Assembly: GCA_946409885.1 (NCBI GenBank)
Contig: CAMJYF010000168.1
Span: forward strand, 1-5,167
Direction: 5' to 3'
Length of the DNA stretch: 5,167 bases
Source of the DNA: an uncultured Clostridia bacterium
GTDB taxonomy: Bacteria > Bacillota > Clostridia > Oscillospirales > Acutalibacteraceae
A program made the translations under genes and the position numbers. Positions 1-5,167 of the stretch are shown piece by piece (position 1 is the first letter of the stretch; every line of letters begins with the position of its first letter). The notes under the pieces are model-generated. The model did not search any database, was not told the origin of the DNA, and saw only the letters and a program-made list of their open reading frames with translations.

Positions 1-863
1 CCGCATTGGCCGGCCTTGACCGCCGCGTTGAACGCGCCGAAGGTCTGCGCCAGGTACGACGCCGCGTCCGGTGTATAATTCGGGTTATGCAGCCTGTCGT
101 GAAAGATCCAGAAGACCGCCTCCCGGTTGCGCGTCTCCGCCTGCACGCGTCCCACCGCGTGCTCAAAATTCACACTGGGGTCGTCGGTGGACTGCGTCAG
201 CAGAAAACGCGCGCCGCCCGCATCCACCGCCTTCAGCACCGAGGCGTCATAATAGATCGGCGCGGCCTGCTGCTCAAAAGCGCAAAGCCTCCGCAGGATA
301 ATCCTGCGGACCGGATCTTTCACACCGCCCACATTGTCCTCCAGCAGCTGACGGACAGAATACAAACCGGAAATATCAATGACGCTGTCGATATCGGTAT
401 GGTACAGCGGAATGCAGCCCGCGGCGTATCCGCCCCAGGAATGCCCCACCACACTCACCTTCCGGTACCGGCGGAAGATCCCCTCCCGCTTCAGATATTT
501 CAGCGCGCTGTCCAGATCCGCCAGCGACTGGCAGGCACAGCGGATGGACTCCCCCTCCGAATCAAAGCAGCCGGTATTGTCGTAGGCGAACACCGGAAAA
601 CCCCGCAGGGTGAGCTGATGGATCTCCTGCAGATAAGAGCGGTGCCCGCCGCCGATACCGTGGCAGAACACCACCAGGATCTCCTCCCGGCTGTCCTCCC
701 GGCTGTACAGATGGGCGCTGAGCCTGTTTTCCCCGGAATAAAAACCGCAGTGTTCGTCCCGCAGTCCGGGGAAATCCTTCGCTGAGAAATAGTGCAGATA
801 ACCTGCGTCGTCATACCGGTGAACAAAATTCTTCCGGTAGATGCTTTCTGCCATTTTCATCAT
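1..863 (-). CDS. Alpha/beta hydrolase (serine hydrolase), 3' end cut by window edge
   Basis: Reading the minus strand from 863 gives 287 uninterrupted residues that run off the left edge, so the C-terminus is missing. The fold is shown by an oxyanion-type segment FCHGIGGG (residues 66-73) after a hydrophobic strand, and by the nucleophile elbow GHSWGG (140-145, Ser142; bases 429-446). Asp227 or Asp228 in QSTDDPS and His255 or His259 in FHDRLHN are plausible triad partners, but which of them act is not certain. There is no signal peptide or membrane segment, so it is probably cytoplasmic. The start has three in-frame ATGs (863, 860, 854); the first is chosen because GGAGGG sits 9 bases upstream. 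The gene lies 52 bp downstream of the topoisomerase on the same strand and may be co-transcribed with it. The family covers esterases, lipases, peptidases and others, so no substrate can be named. The fold call is firm and the function open. Confidence 0.88.
   Translation of the reverse strand, partial: MMKMAESIYRKNFVHRYDDAGYLHYFSAKDFPGLRDEHCGFYSGENRLSAHLYSREDSREEILVVFCHGIGGGHRSYLQEIHQLTLRGFPVFAYDNTGCFDSEGESIRCACQSLADLDSALKYLKREGIFRRYRKVSVVGHSWGGYAAGCIPLYHTDIDSVIDISGLYSVRQLLEDNVGGVKDPVRRIILRRLCAFEQQAAPIYYDASVLKAVDAGGARFLLTQSTDDPSVNFEHAVGRVQAETRNREAVFWIFHDRLHNPNYTPDAASYLAQTFGAFNAAVKAGQC
291..309. repeat. Perfect 19-bp palindrome inside the hydrolase gene
   Basis: Two 9-base arms (CCGCAGGAT and ATCCTGCGG) are exact reverse complements around a single central A. 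In RNA this would form a stem of about 8 bp with a 3-base loop. It lies within the hydrolase reading frame and encodes RRIILRR (residues 186-192), which is itself palindromic. No T-run follows on either strand, so it is not a terminator. A role as a binding site is possible but unsupported; chance is a reasonable explanation. Confidence 0.85.
683..706 (-). repeat. Exact 12-bp tandem duplication in the hydrolase gene
   Basis: The 12 bases CCTCCCGGCTGT (plus strand) occur twice back to back without mismatch. Because 12 is a multiple of three the frame is kept, giving SRED-SREE at residues 54-61, just before the first core strand of the hydrolase. This looks like a replication-slippage duplication in a surface-exposed charged segment. 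Confidence 0.9.
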
Positions 864-872
864 CACATTTTT

Positions 873-878
873 CCCTCC
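873..878 (-). promoter_or_regulatory. Shine-Dalgarno site of the hydrolase
   Basis: The minus strand reads GGAGGG, then 9 bases, then ATG at 863. This supports 863 as the start rather than the in-frame ATGs at 860 or 854, although those are only slightly further away. The ATG at 868 is followed at once by TGA and cannot be used. Confidence 0.75.
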
Positions 879-880
879 GT

Positions 881-901
881 CGGCAGCGAAACCGCTCGCC
901 G
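881..901 (-). other. Hairpin between topoisomerase stop and hydrolase ribosome binding site
   Basis: The minus strand can fold CGGC(G)AGCG with CGCTGCCG around a GTTT loop: 8 GC-rich pairs with one bulged G. The stem ends 2 bases before the GGAGGG site of the hydrolase. It has no following T-run, so it is not a classical intrinsic terminator. It could mark an mRNA processing or stability element, or modulate translation of the downstream gene. The pairing is visible in the sequence; any role is inference. Confidence 0.4.
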
Positions 902-915
902 ATTCTTATCAGTAT

Positions 916-3024
916 TCAGGAATCCTCAAACAGGAATTCCGTTTTTCCGTTTTTCATCTGCAGCGCCGCCTGAAAGGGCTTTCCCTTTTTGGAGACAAAG
1001 CCGCTGAGCTTTTCCGTGCGGCCGCCTGTCAGCAGGTCGGCGGCGTTTTTGACGGTGATGGGCCGGCCGCAGAGCATTCCGGGGATCTTCAGAGAACAGC
1101 CCTCTTTATAGCCCGCGCACAAAAAGCCGTAGCGCCCTCTGAACACCGTGCCCCCGCAAAGCGGACATTTTCCCACCTCGTCGCCGTAAGCGCCGGTATA
1201 ATCGGGGGAATCCGGCGCGTTGGAGGGGGCAAAGAACACCGCCGCTATCTCTTCCTCGGCCAGCTTTACGCTGTCCATCACGGTCATCTGGCCGTGAAAC
1301 ACCTTTTTCAGCGCTTGTCCCAGCTGGCTGGTCTTGTACTTATCCATGGAAATGCCCAGCGCCCCCGTCTGCTGGATCAGGTATTCCCCACCGGGCAGAA
1401 TGCGGTACACGTCCTTTTTCAGTTCCATGTAACCGCTTTTGACCGCGTTGTCGATAATGCCGGTGCGGGTGGCCTCCGTTCCCAGCTCCAGCCCCTCGAA
1501 CATGGCCCGGTATTCCTCCGCGTCGTCGACGTCCTCCATCTCATTGGCGGCCGCCTTTTCCTCCCGGAAGGGATTTTTCAGGTAGTTGTTCAGCGTTTCA
1601 ATGGTGTAGTGCTTGGGGGGCGAGGTCTCCTTCTCCTTCGGCTGGAAGTTGATAGTCACCGTATCGCCCTTGTTGAGGTTGGGCAGGATCCTGGAGGACG
1701 TTTTGACGGAATCGTCGTATTTCGTCCAGCCGGGCTCCAGGATCACCGTCCCCTTCAGCGTGTAGTCCTCGCAGGGCCCCACGGAAACGGTCAGCTCCGT
1801 CTTCTGCGCCACGCACTCCTCTTTGCAGAACACCGCCACAAAGCGGCGCAGCACCGCCGTGTAGACGGTCTTTTCCTCCGGCGACAGCGCGTCGGGTTTG
1901 GGGATCTTGTAGGTGGGCGTCAGGGCGGAGTGGGATTCGATCTTGCTGTCGTCAAAGATGGTCTTTTTGTCGGAGAAAGCCACGGGATAGCCAAGGTTGG
2001 CCACCAGTCCCACGATCTTTTGGATTTTGTCCTTTTCCGCGGTGGCCAGGTATTCCGAATTGGTGCGGGGATAGGTGAGAAAGCCCTTTTCATACAGCGC
2101 CTGCGTCACCCGCAGGGAATCGTCCATGGACATCTTATACTTTTTGCCCAGGTAATTCTGCAATTTGCTCAGCGAATAAAGCTTGCCGGGCTTCAGCGTG
2201 TCCTTCTTCGTCTTTTTGGCGGTGACGGTGGCAGTCTGGGCGTTCAGCTTGTCGCAGGCCCGCTGGGCTTTGGCGGCCTGCTCTTTGGGGAATTTGTATT
2301 TGGAGACCAGCTCCACCGTTTCGCCGTTGGTCTCTTCACTGCTCACCAGCGCGTAATAGATATCCGGCACAAAGTTTTTGATGGCCATATCCCGGTCGTA
2401 GACGGCCTTGACGATGGGCACGATCACCCGGCCCACCCGCAGCAGCGTACCGGCCCGCAGGCTGGCATAACGGGTCAGGTTGACCCCGTAGAGCCAGTCC
2501 ACATAGGTGCGGGCAAAGCCCTCGTTGGCCAGGTTGTCGTATTCGGAATCATCCTTCATCTCTCCCAGCGCGGCGGCCACGGTCTCCGGGGTCTGGTCCG
2601 GCAGCCACAGGCGTTTGACGGGCTTGGCCTCCTCCAGCGCGTTCATGATGCACAGCCGCACGATGATCTCGCCCTCCCGGTCCGCGTCGCCGGCGTTAAC
2701 GATACAGTCCACGTCCGGCCGGGCGCAAAGGCGCTTGATGACGCCGAACTGCCGCGCCACGCCGGGATCGTCCCGCTTATCCTTGCCCGGGCGCAGCTTG
2801 AACCTGAACTCAGCCGGAAAACAGGGGATGTTCTCCATGCTCCAGTGCCCCGTGGACGTGGCCCCGGTGTATTCCTCGATATCGCACAGGCTGAACAGGT
2901 GGCCGAAGGCCCAGGTGACAAGGTAGCCCTGCCCCTCCAGATAGCCCGTGTTATTTTTCATGTCGCCGATCCCCGCCGCAATATTCCGCGCCAGACTCGG
3001 CTTTTCCGCAATAATCAGGATCAT
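916..3024 (-). CDS. topB: Type IA DNA topoisomerase, topoisomerase III type (TopB-like)
   Basis: This 702-residue enzyme should cut one DNA strand through a 5'-phosphotyrosine link and pass another strand through, relaxing negative supercoils and separating joined molecules. The N-terminal TOPRIM domain (about 1-135) starts MILIIAEKPS, with the metal-site Glu7, and carries GDADREGE (112-119; Asp113, Asp115, Glu117). The catalytic tyrosine is Tyr318 in FLTYPRTNSEYL, with Arg320 next to it. SHSALTPT (364-371) and GTEATRTGII (515-524) match conserved topoisomerase III segments. A C-terminal four-cysteine zinc-ribbon-like module (Cys620, 623, 636, 643) precedes the usual GFVSKKGKPF ending. The length is normal for TopB. 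The family's GRVQTP segment reads GRVIVP here (198-203), marking a divergent subgroup. The start is fixed by the conserved N-terminus, although the SD (GGAAAG) is weak and close. The hydrolase follows 52 bp downstream. Such proteins occur both on chromosomes and on integrative elements; no conjugation genes are visible here. Confidence 0.95.
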   Translation of the reverse strand: MILIIAEKPSLARNIAAGIGDMKNNTGYLEGQGYLVTWAFGHLFSLCDIEEYTGATSTGHWSMENIPCFPAEFRFKLRPGKDKRDDPGVARQFGVIKRLCARPDVDCIVNAGDADREGEIIVRLCIMNALEEAKPVKRLWLPDQTPETVAAALGEMKDDSEYDNLANEGFARTYVDWLYGVNLTRYASLRAGTLLRVGRVIVPIVKAVYDRDMAIKNFVPDIYYALVSSEETNGETVELVSKYKFPKEQAAKAQRACDKLNAQTATVTAKKTKKDTLKPGKLYSLSKLQNYLGKKYKMSMDDSLRVTQALYEKGFLTYPRTNSEYLATAEKDKIQKIVGLVANLGYPVAFSDKKTIFDDSKIESHSALTPTYKIPKPDALSPEEKTVYTAVLRRFVAVFCKEECVAQKTELTVSVGPCEDYTLKGTVILEPGWTKYDDSVKTSSRILPNLNKGDTVTINFQPKEKETSPPKHYTIETLNNYLKNPFREEKAAANEMEDVDDAEEYRAMFEGLELGTEATRTGIIDNAVKSGYMELKKDVYRILPGGEYLIQQTGALGISMDKYKTSQLGQALKKVFHGQMTVMDSVKLAEEEIAAVFFAPSNAPDSPDYTGAYGDEVGKCPLCGGTVFRGRYGFLCAGYKEGCSLKIPGMLCGRPITVKNAADLLTGGRTEKLSGFVSKKGKPFQAALQMKNGKTEFLFEDS

Positions 3025-3066
3025 ATCTTTCCGTCCCGCGAATCATTTCTTTTCTGTTCCTGCGAC

Positions 3067-3095
3067 AGTATACCACAGATCGGCGGTTTTGTCGA
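3067..3095 (-). promoter_or_regulatory. Sigma-A promoter for the topoisomerase gene
   Basis: The minus strand reads TCGACA (3095-3090), a 17-base spacer, then TATACT (3072-3067). Each box matches the consensus at 5 of 6 positions, and a TG one base upstream of the -10 box gives an extended -10. Transcription would begin near 3060, leaving a leader of about 35 bases before the ATG at 3024. This is the best promoter match seen in the window. Confidence 0.75.
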
Positions 3096-3114
3096 TATCC
3101 GATTTATTTTCCTA

Positions 3115-3143
3115 TTGATTTTTTCTCCGTTTCATTTTAATAT
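3115..3143 (+). promoter_or_regulatory. Probable sigma-A promoter for the galactosidase-xylA operon
   Basis: TTGATT (3115-3120), a 17-base spacer and TAATAT (3138-3143) give 4 of 6 matches in each box, in an AT-rich stretch. The start point would be near 3150, about 28 bases before the ATG at 3178. Overlapping AT-rich hexamers (such as TATATA at 3141) make the exact -10 uncertain. The weaker match suits a promoter that needs an activator or is repressed without sugar, but no operator is identified. Confidence 0.5.
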
Positions 3144-3163
3144 ATAGGATAGATTGTTTTTTA

Positions 3164-3170
3164 AGGGAGG
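3164..3170 (+). promoter_or_regulatory. Shine-Dalgarno site that sets the galactosidase start
   Basis: AGGGAGG followed by 7 bases and ATG at 3178 is a near-ideal ribosome binding site. It rules against the longer reading that begins at TTG 3154, which lies upstream of this site and has no SD of its own. It also favours 3178 over the in-frame ATG at 3241. Confidence 0.88.
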
Positions 3171-3177
3171 AACACGT

Positions 3178-4863
3178 ATGCCTCTGTCCGATTTTTTGAA
3201 AAAGAACCACCTCTGCCCCGTGTGCCTGTTAAAAAAGGCCATGGCGGCCACACAGGTGCATGTGGACGGCGCAAAGCAGTTCAGCAACGGCGCGGCGAAG
3301 ACCCCGCCCATGGGCTGGGCCAGCTGGAACCTGTTCCGGCACAACATCAACGAAACGCTGATTGAAGAGATCGCGCGGGCCATGAAGGCGGCCCGGCTGG
3401 ACGAATGCGGCTACACCTACGTGAACGTGGACGACTGCTGGATGGCCTCCGCCCGGGACGCGGACGGCCGTCTGCAGAGCGACCCCGTCGCGTTCCCCTC
3501 CGGTATCAGGGCGCTGGCGGAAAAGGTCAACGCGGCGGGCTTCAAGCTGGGCATCTACACCTCCAACGGCACGCTGACCTGCGAGGACCTGCCCTCTTCC
3601 CTCTATCACGAGCGCACGGACGCGGAGACCTTCGCCGAGTGGGGCGTGGAGTATTTCAAATATGATTTCTGCCACAACGAGGCCATCCCCACCGCCGCGC
3701 CGGAGCTGGAAAAGATCACCGTCACCCGGCAGGGTGAGACCGGCGGCGACGTGTACTACGCCTTTGAGGCCGACCTGCGGGGCGGCGCGGAGGTGCTGAC
3801 CGACGAAAAGCTGACCGAAACCGGGAAATACGTCACCGGGCTGGACGCGGGCGGCGGCATGATCGTCTTTGACCACGTGAACGCGCCGGAGGAGGGCGAC
3901 TACATCCTGACGCTGGGCCTGCGCAAAAGCGGCCTGTTTGAAAAATTCGCCGAGATCGTCGTGAACGGCGCGGACGTGTATACCGTGCGGGTCCCCGCCA
4001 CCAAGGGCTTTACCCGGGAGGGGCGGGCGCAGGTGACCGTGCGCCTGCGCGAGGGGCAGAATTTCATCCTGCTCCACAACCCCATCGGCTCCCGCATGGA
4101 TTCCGCCGCCCGGCAGTACCGGGACATGGGCAGCGAGCTGACCCGCGCCACGAAAAAAGTGGCCGAAGAGCGCGGCGAGCCGGAAAAGCCCATCTGCTAT
4201 TCCATCTGCGAATGGGGCCTGAACCGCCCCTGGAAGTGGGGCGCGACGGCGGGCAACCTGTGGCGCACCACGCCGGACATCAAGCCCTTCTGGGCGTCCA
4301 TCGTGGGCATTTACGAAGCCAACGTGCGGCTGGCGGCCTACGCCGGCCCCGGCCACTGGAACGACCCGGACATGCTGGAGGTGGGCAACGGCAGCCTGAC
4401 CGACAGGGAGAACATCGCCCATTTTACCCTGTGGTGCATGATGGCGGCCCCCCTGATCCTGGGCAACGACGTGCGGCAGTTTATCCGGGAAGACGGTACG
4501 GTGGACACGGAAAACAAAATCTGGAAAATCGTTACCAACCCGGACGCCATCGCCATCGATCAGGACCCGCGGGGTCTTCAATGCCGCCGCGTAAAGACCA
4601 CCGGTCTGACGGACGTGCTGGTAAAGCCCATGGCGGACAATGAGATCGCCGTGTGCCTGTTCAACAAGGGCCCCAAGGCCATGGAGGCGGGCTTCAGCCT
4701 GAAGGAGCTGACGGAGATGGCCGACGTGACGCTGCCCAAGGCCGAAAGCTACCGGGTGCGCAACATCTGGGAGCGCACGGAATTCATCGCAAAAGACAGG
4801 ATCGCCCAGTCGGTGGAACCTCACTCGGTGATCCTCTACAGAATAAAGGAGAAGCAATCATGA
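3178..4863 (+). CDS. GH27 alpha-galactosidase with an inserted CBM-like domain
   Basis: This 561-residue glycoside hydrolase family 27 enzyme should release terminal alpha-D-galactose from oligosaccharides such as melibiose or raffinose, with retention. Barrel motifs in order: TPPMGWASWN (42-51), VDDCWM (84-89), KYDFC with nucleophile Asp163, ICEWGL (343-348), WRTTPDI with acid/base Asp367, and AGPGHWNDPDMLEVGNG (389-405). A C-terminal beta-sandwich follows (about 475-555). Glu345 and Leu348 match Glu203 and Leu206 of human alpha-galactosidase A rather than Ser and Ala of alpha-N-acetylgalactosaminidase. The intact DDCW favours galactose over the beta-L-arabinopyranose specificity also found in GH27. 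Two oddities stand out: an inserted domain of about 125 residues between the catalytic residues, and an N-terminal extension of some 40 residues with HLCPVC and no signal peptide, implying a cytoplasmic enzyme. The stop overlaps the xylA start by 4 bases. The family is certain; the exact natural substrate is inferred. Confidence 0.95.
   Translation: MPLSDFLKKNHLCPVCLLKKAMAATQVHVDGAKQFSNGAAKTPPMGWASWNLFRHNINETLIEEIARAMKAARLDECGYTYVNVDDCWMASARDADGRLQSDPVAFPSGIRALAEKVNAAGFKLGIYTSNGTLTCEDLPSSLYHERTDAETFAEWGVEYFKYDFCHNEAIPTAAPELEKITVTRQGETGGDVYYAFEADLRGGAEVLTDEKLTETGKYVTGLDAGGGMIVFDHVNAPEEGDYILTLGLRKSGLFEKFAEIVVNGADVYTVRVPATKGFTREGRAQVTVRLREGQNFILLHNPIGSRMDSAARQYRDMGSELTRATKKVAEERGEPEKPICYSICEWGLNRPWKWGATAGNLWRTTPDIKPFWASIVGIYEANVRLAAYAGPGHWNDPDMLEVGNGSLTDRENIAHFTLWCMMAAPLILGNDVRQFIREDGTVDTENKIWKIVTNPDAIAIDQDPRGLQCRRVKTTGLTDVLVKPMADNEIAVCLFNKGPKAMEAGFSLKELTEMADVTLPKAESYRVRNIWERTEFIAKDRIAQSVEPHSVILYRIKEKQS
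3709..4080 (+). other. CBM35/CBM6-like beta-sandwich inserted in the GH27 barrel
   Basis: These bases encode about residues 178-301 of the galactosidase, between the nucleophile (Asp163) and the acid/base (Asp367). In human alpha-galactosidase A the two lie about 60 residues apart; here they are 204 apart. The extra piece has the pattern of a carbohydrate-binding jelly roll: YAFEADLRGGA at the start, GKYVTGLDAGGG, VNAPEEGDYILTLGLR, IVVNG, and LREGQNFILLHNP at the end. The flanks resume normal GH27 sequence. Family assignment between CBM35, CBM6 and an unclassified relative cannot be settled by eye, and the ligand-binding residues are not evident. Confidence 0.75.
4845..4851 (+). promoter_or_regulatory. 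Shine-Dalgarno site of xylA, inside the galactosidase gene
   Basis: AAAGGAG lies 8 bases before the xylA ATG at 4860, within the last codons of the upstream gene (encoding IKEK). With the ATGA overlap, it allows ribosomes finishing the galactosidase to restart on xylA. Confidence 0.8.
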
Positions 4864-5167
4864 GCGAAATCTTTACCAACATCCCCAAAATCCCCTACGA
4901 AGGCGCTGACAGCAAAAATCCGCTGGCCTTTAAGTTTTACGACCCGGAAAAGATCGTGCTGGGCAAACCCATGAAGGAGCACCTTCCCTTTGCCATGGCC
5001 TGGTGGCACAACCTGTGCGCGGGCGGCACGGATATGTTCGGCCGGGACACGGCGGACAAATCCTTCGGCGCGGAAAAGGGCACCATGGCACACGCCAAAG
5101 CCAAGGTGGACGCGGGCTTTGAGTTTATGCAGAAATTGGGCATCGAGTACTTCTGCTTCCACGACGT
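4860..5167 (+). CDS. xylA: Xylose isomerase, N-terminal 102 residues, cut by window edge
   Basis: Xylose isomerase interconverts D-xylose and D-xylulose (and, more weakly, D-glucose and D-fructose) in the cytoplasm with two divalent metal ions. Only residues 1-102 of an expected 435-445 or so are present, open to the right edge. The segment PLAFKFYDPEKIVLGKPM, then FAMAWWHNLCAGGTDMFG (43-60), DKSFG and finally YFCFHD (97-102) follow the class II xylose isomerase pattern. His101 falls at the same position as the catalytic His101 of the E. coli enzyme. Metal-binding residues lie beyond the window. The ATG overlaps the galactosidase stop (ATGA) and has its own SD 8 bases upstream, so the two are one operon. 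Xylulokinase and a transporter would be expected nearby but cannot be seen here. Confidence 0.96.
   Translation, partial: MSEIFTNIPKIPYEGADSKNPLAFKFYDPEKIVLGKPMKEHLPFAMAWWHNLCAGGTDMFGRDTADKSFGAEKGTMAHAKAKVDAGFEFMQKLGIEYFCFHD

Noticed and set aside
6..785. Plus-strand open frame of 259 codons across the hydrolase
   Set aside because: It is antisense to the hydrolase frame, which has a proper SD and the GHSWGG motif. The plus-strand translation shows no domain pattern.
864..915. Separate promoter for the hydrolase in the 52-bp gap
   Set aside because: AT-rich bits such as GATACTGATAAG were noticed, but no -35/-10 pair with acceptable spacing was found, so co-transcription with the topoisomerase is the simpler reading.
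916..3024. Topoisomerase gene as a sign of an integrative conjugative element
   Set aside because: TopB-like genes are common on such elements, but the window has no relaxase, transfer, integrase or attachment-site features, and the neighbours are metabolic genes.
3079..3096. Imperfect inverted repeat ATCGGC/GTCGAT in the topoisomerase promoter spacer
   Set aside because: The arms match at only 5 of 6 positions and partly coincide with the -35 box; too weak to call an operator.
841..3147. Plus-strand open frame of 768 codons antisense to the topoisomerase
   Set aside because: Its translation is low-complexity, rich in Gly, Val, His, Arg and Gln, with no domain motif. It covers a topoisomerase whose catalytic motifs are all intact on the other strand. 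The long frame results from GC-rich third codon positions.
3154..3177. Longer galactosidase start at TTG 3154
   Set aside because: The added codons would run across the strong AGGGAGG ribosome binding site, and the TTG has no SD upstream and nearly coincides with the predicted transcription start. ATG 3178 is better supported.
3229..4857. Minus-strand open frame of 542 codons antisense to the galactosidase
   Set aside because: It has the same His/Arg/Gly/Val-rich composition and no recognisable motif, and it is fully overlapped by a clear GH27 gene with an SD and an operon partner.

Overview
The window looks like chromosomal DNA from a GC-rich anaerobic Firmicute, most likely a gut-type Clostridia (Oscillospiraceae/Christensenellaceae-like). 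That is an inference from the high-GC codon usage, purine-rich Shine-Dalgarno (SD) sites of the GGAGG type, AT-rich sigma-A-type promoters, and the flavour of the xylose isomerase and topoisomerase III proteins. No RNA genes, insertion sequences, CRISPR arrays or phage genes were found.

Layout. Two gene pairs are transcribed away from a shared AT-rich region at 3025-3177. Leftward (minus strand) come a 702-residue topoisomerase III-type type IA DNA topoisomerase (916-3024) and, 52 bp downstream, an alpha/beta hydrolase (863 down to the left edge, 3' end missing). Rightward (plus strand) come a 561-residue GH27 alpha-galactosidase (3178-4863) and a xylose isomerase (xylA, from 4860, cut by the right edge). 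The last two overlap by 4 bases (ATGA) and are almost certainly translationally coupled. Each direction has a plausible sigma-A promoter, and the two -35 boxes lie back to back, 19 bp apart.

How the genes fit together. The right-hand pair is a small sugar-catabolic operon. An apparently cytoplasmic alpha-galactosidase would trim imported alpha-galactosides, and xylose isomerase would convert D-xylose to D-xylulose for the pentose phosphate route. The left-hand pair has no obvious functional link to it: the topoisomerase handles DNA topology or decatenation, and the hydrolase has no assignable substrate.

The most notable item is the GH27 enzyme. It carries an extra domain of about 125 residues, resembling a carbohydrate-binding module of the CBM35/CBM6 type, inserted inside the catalytic barrel between the nucleophile and the acid/base. 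It also has an N-terminal extension with a CPVC motif and no signal peptide. I see no convincing evidence of a wholly new multi-gene system. Very long open frames antisense to the topoisomerase and the galactosidase are by-products of GC-rich coding sequence.
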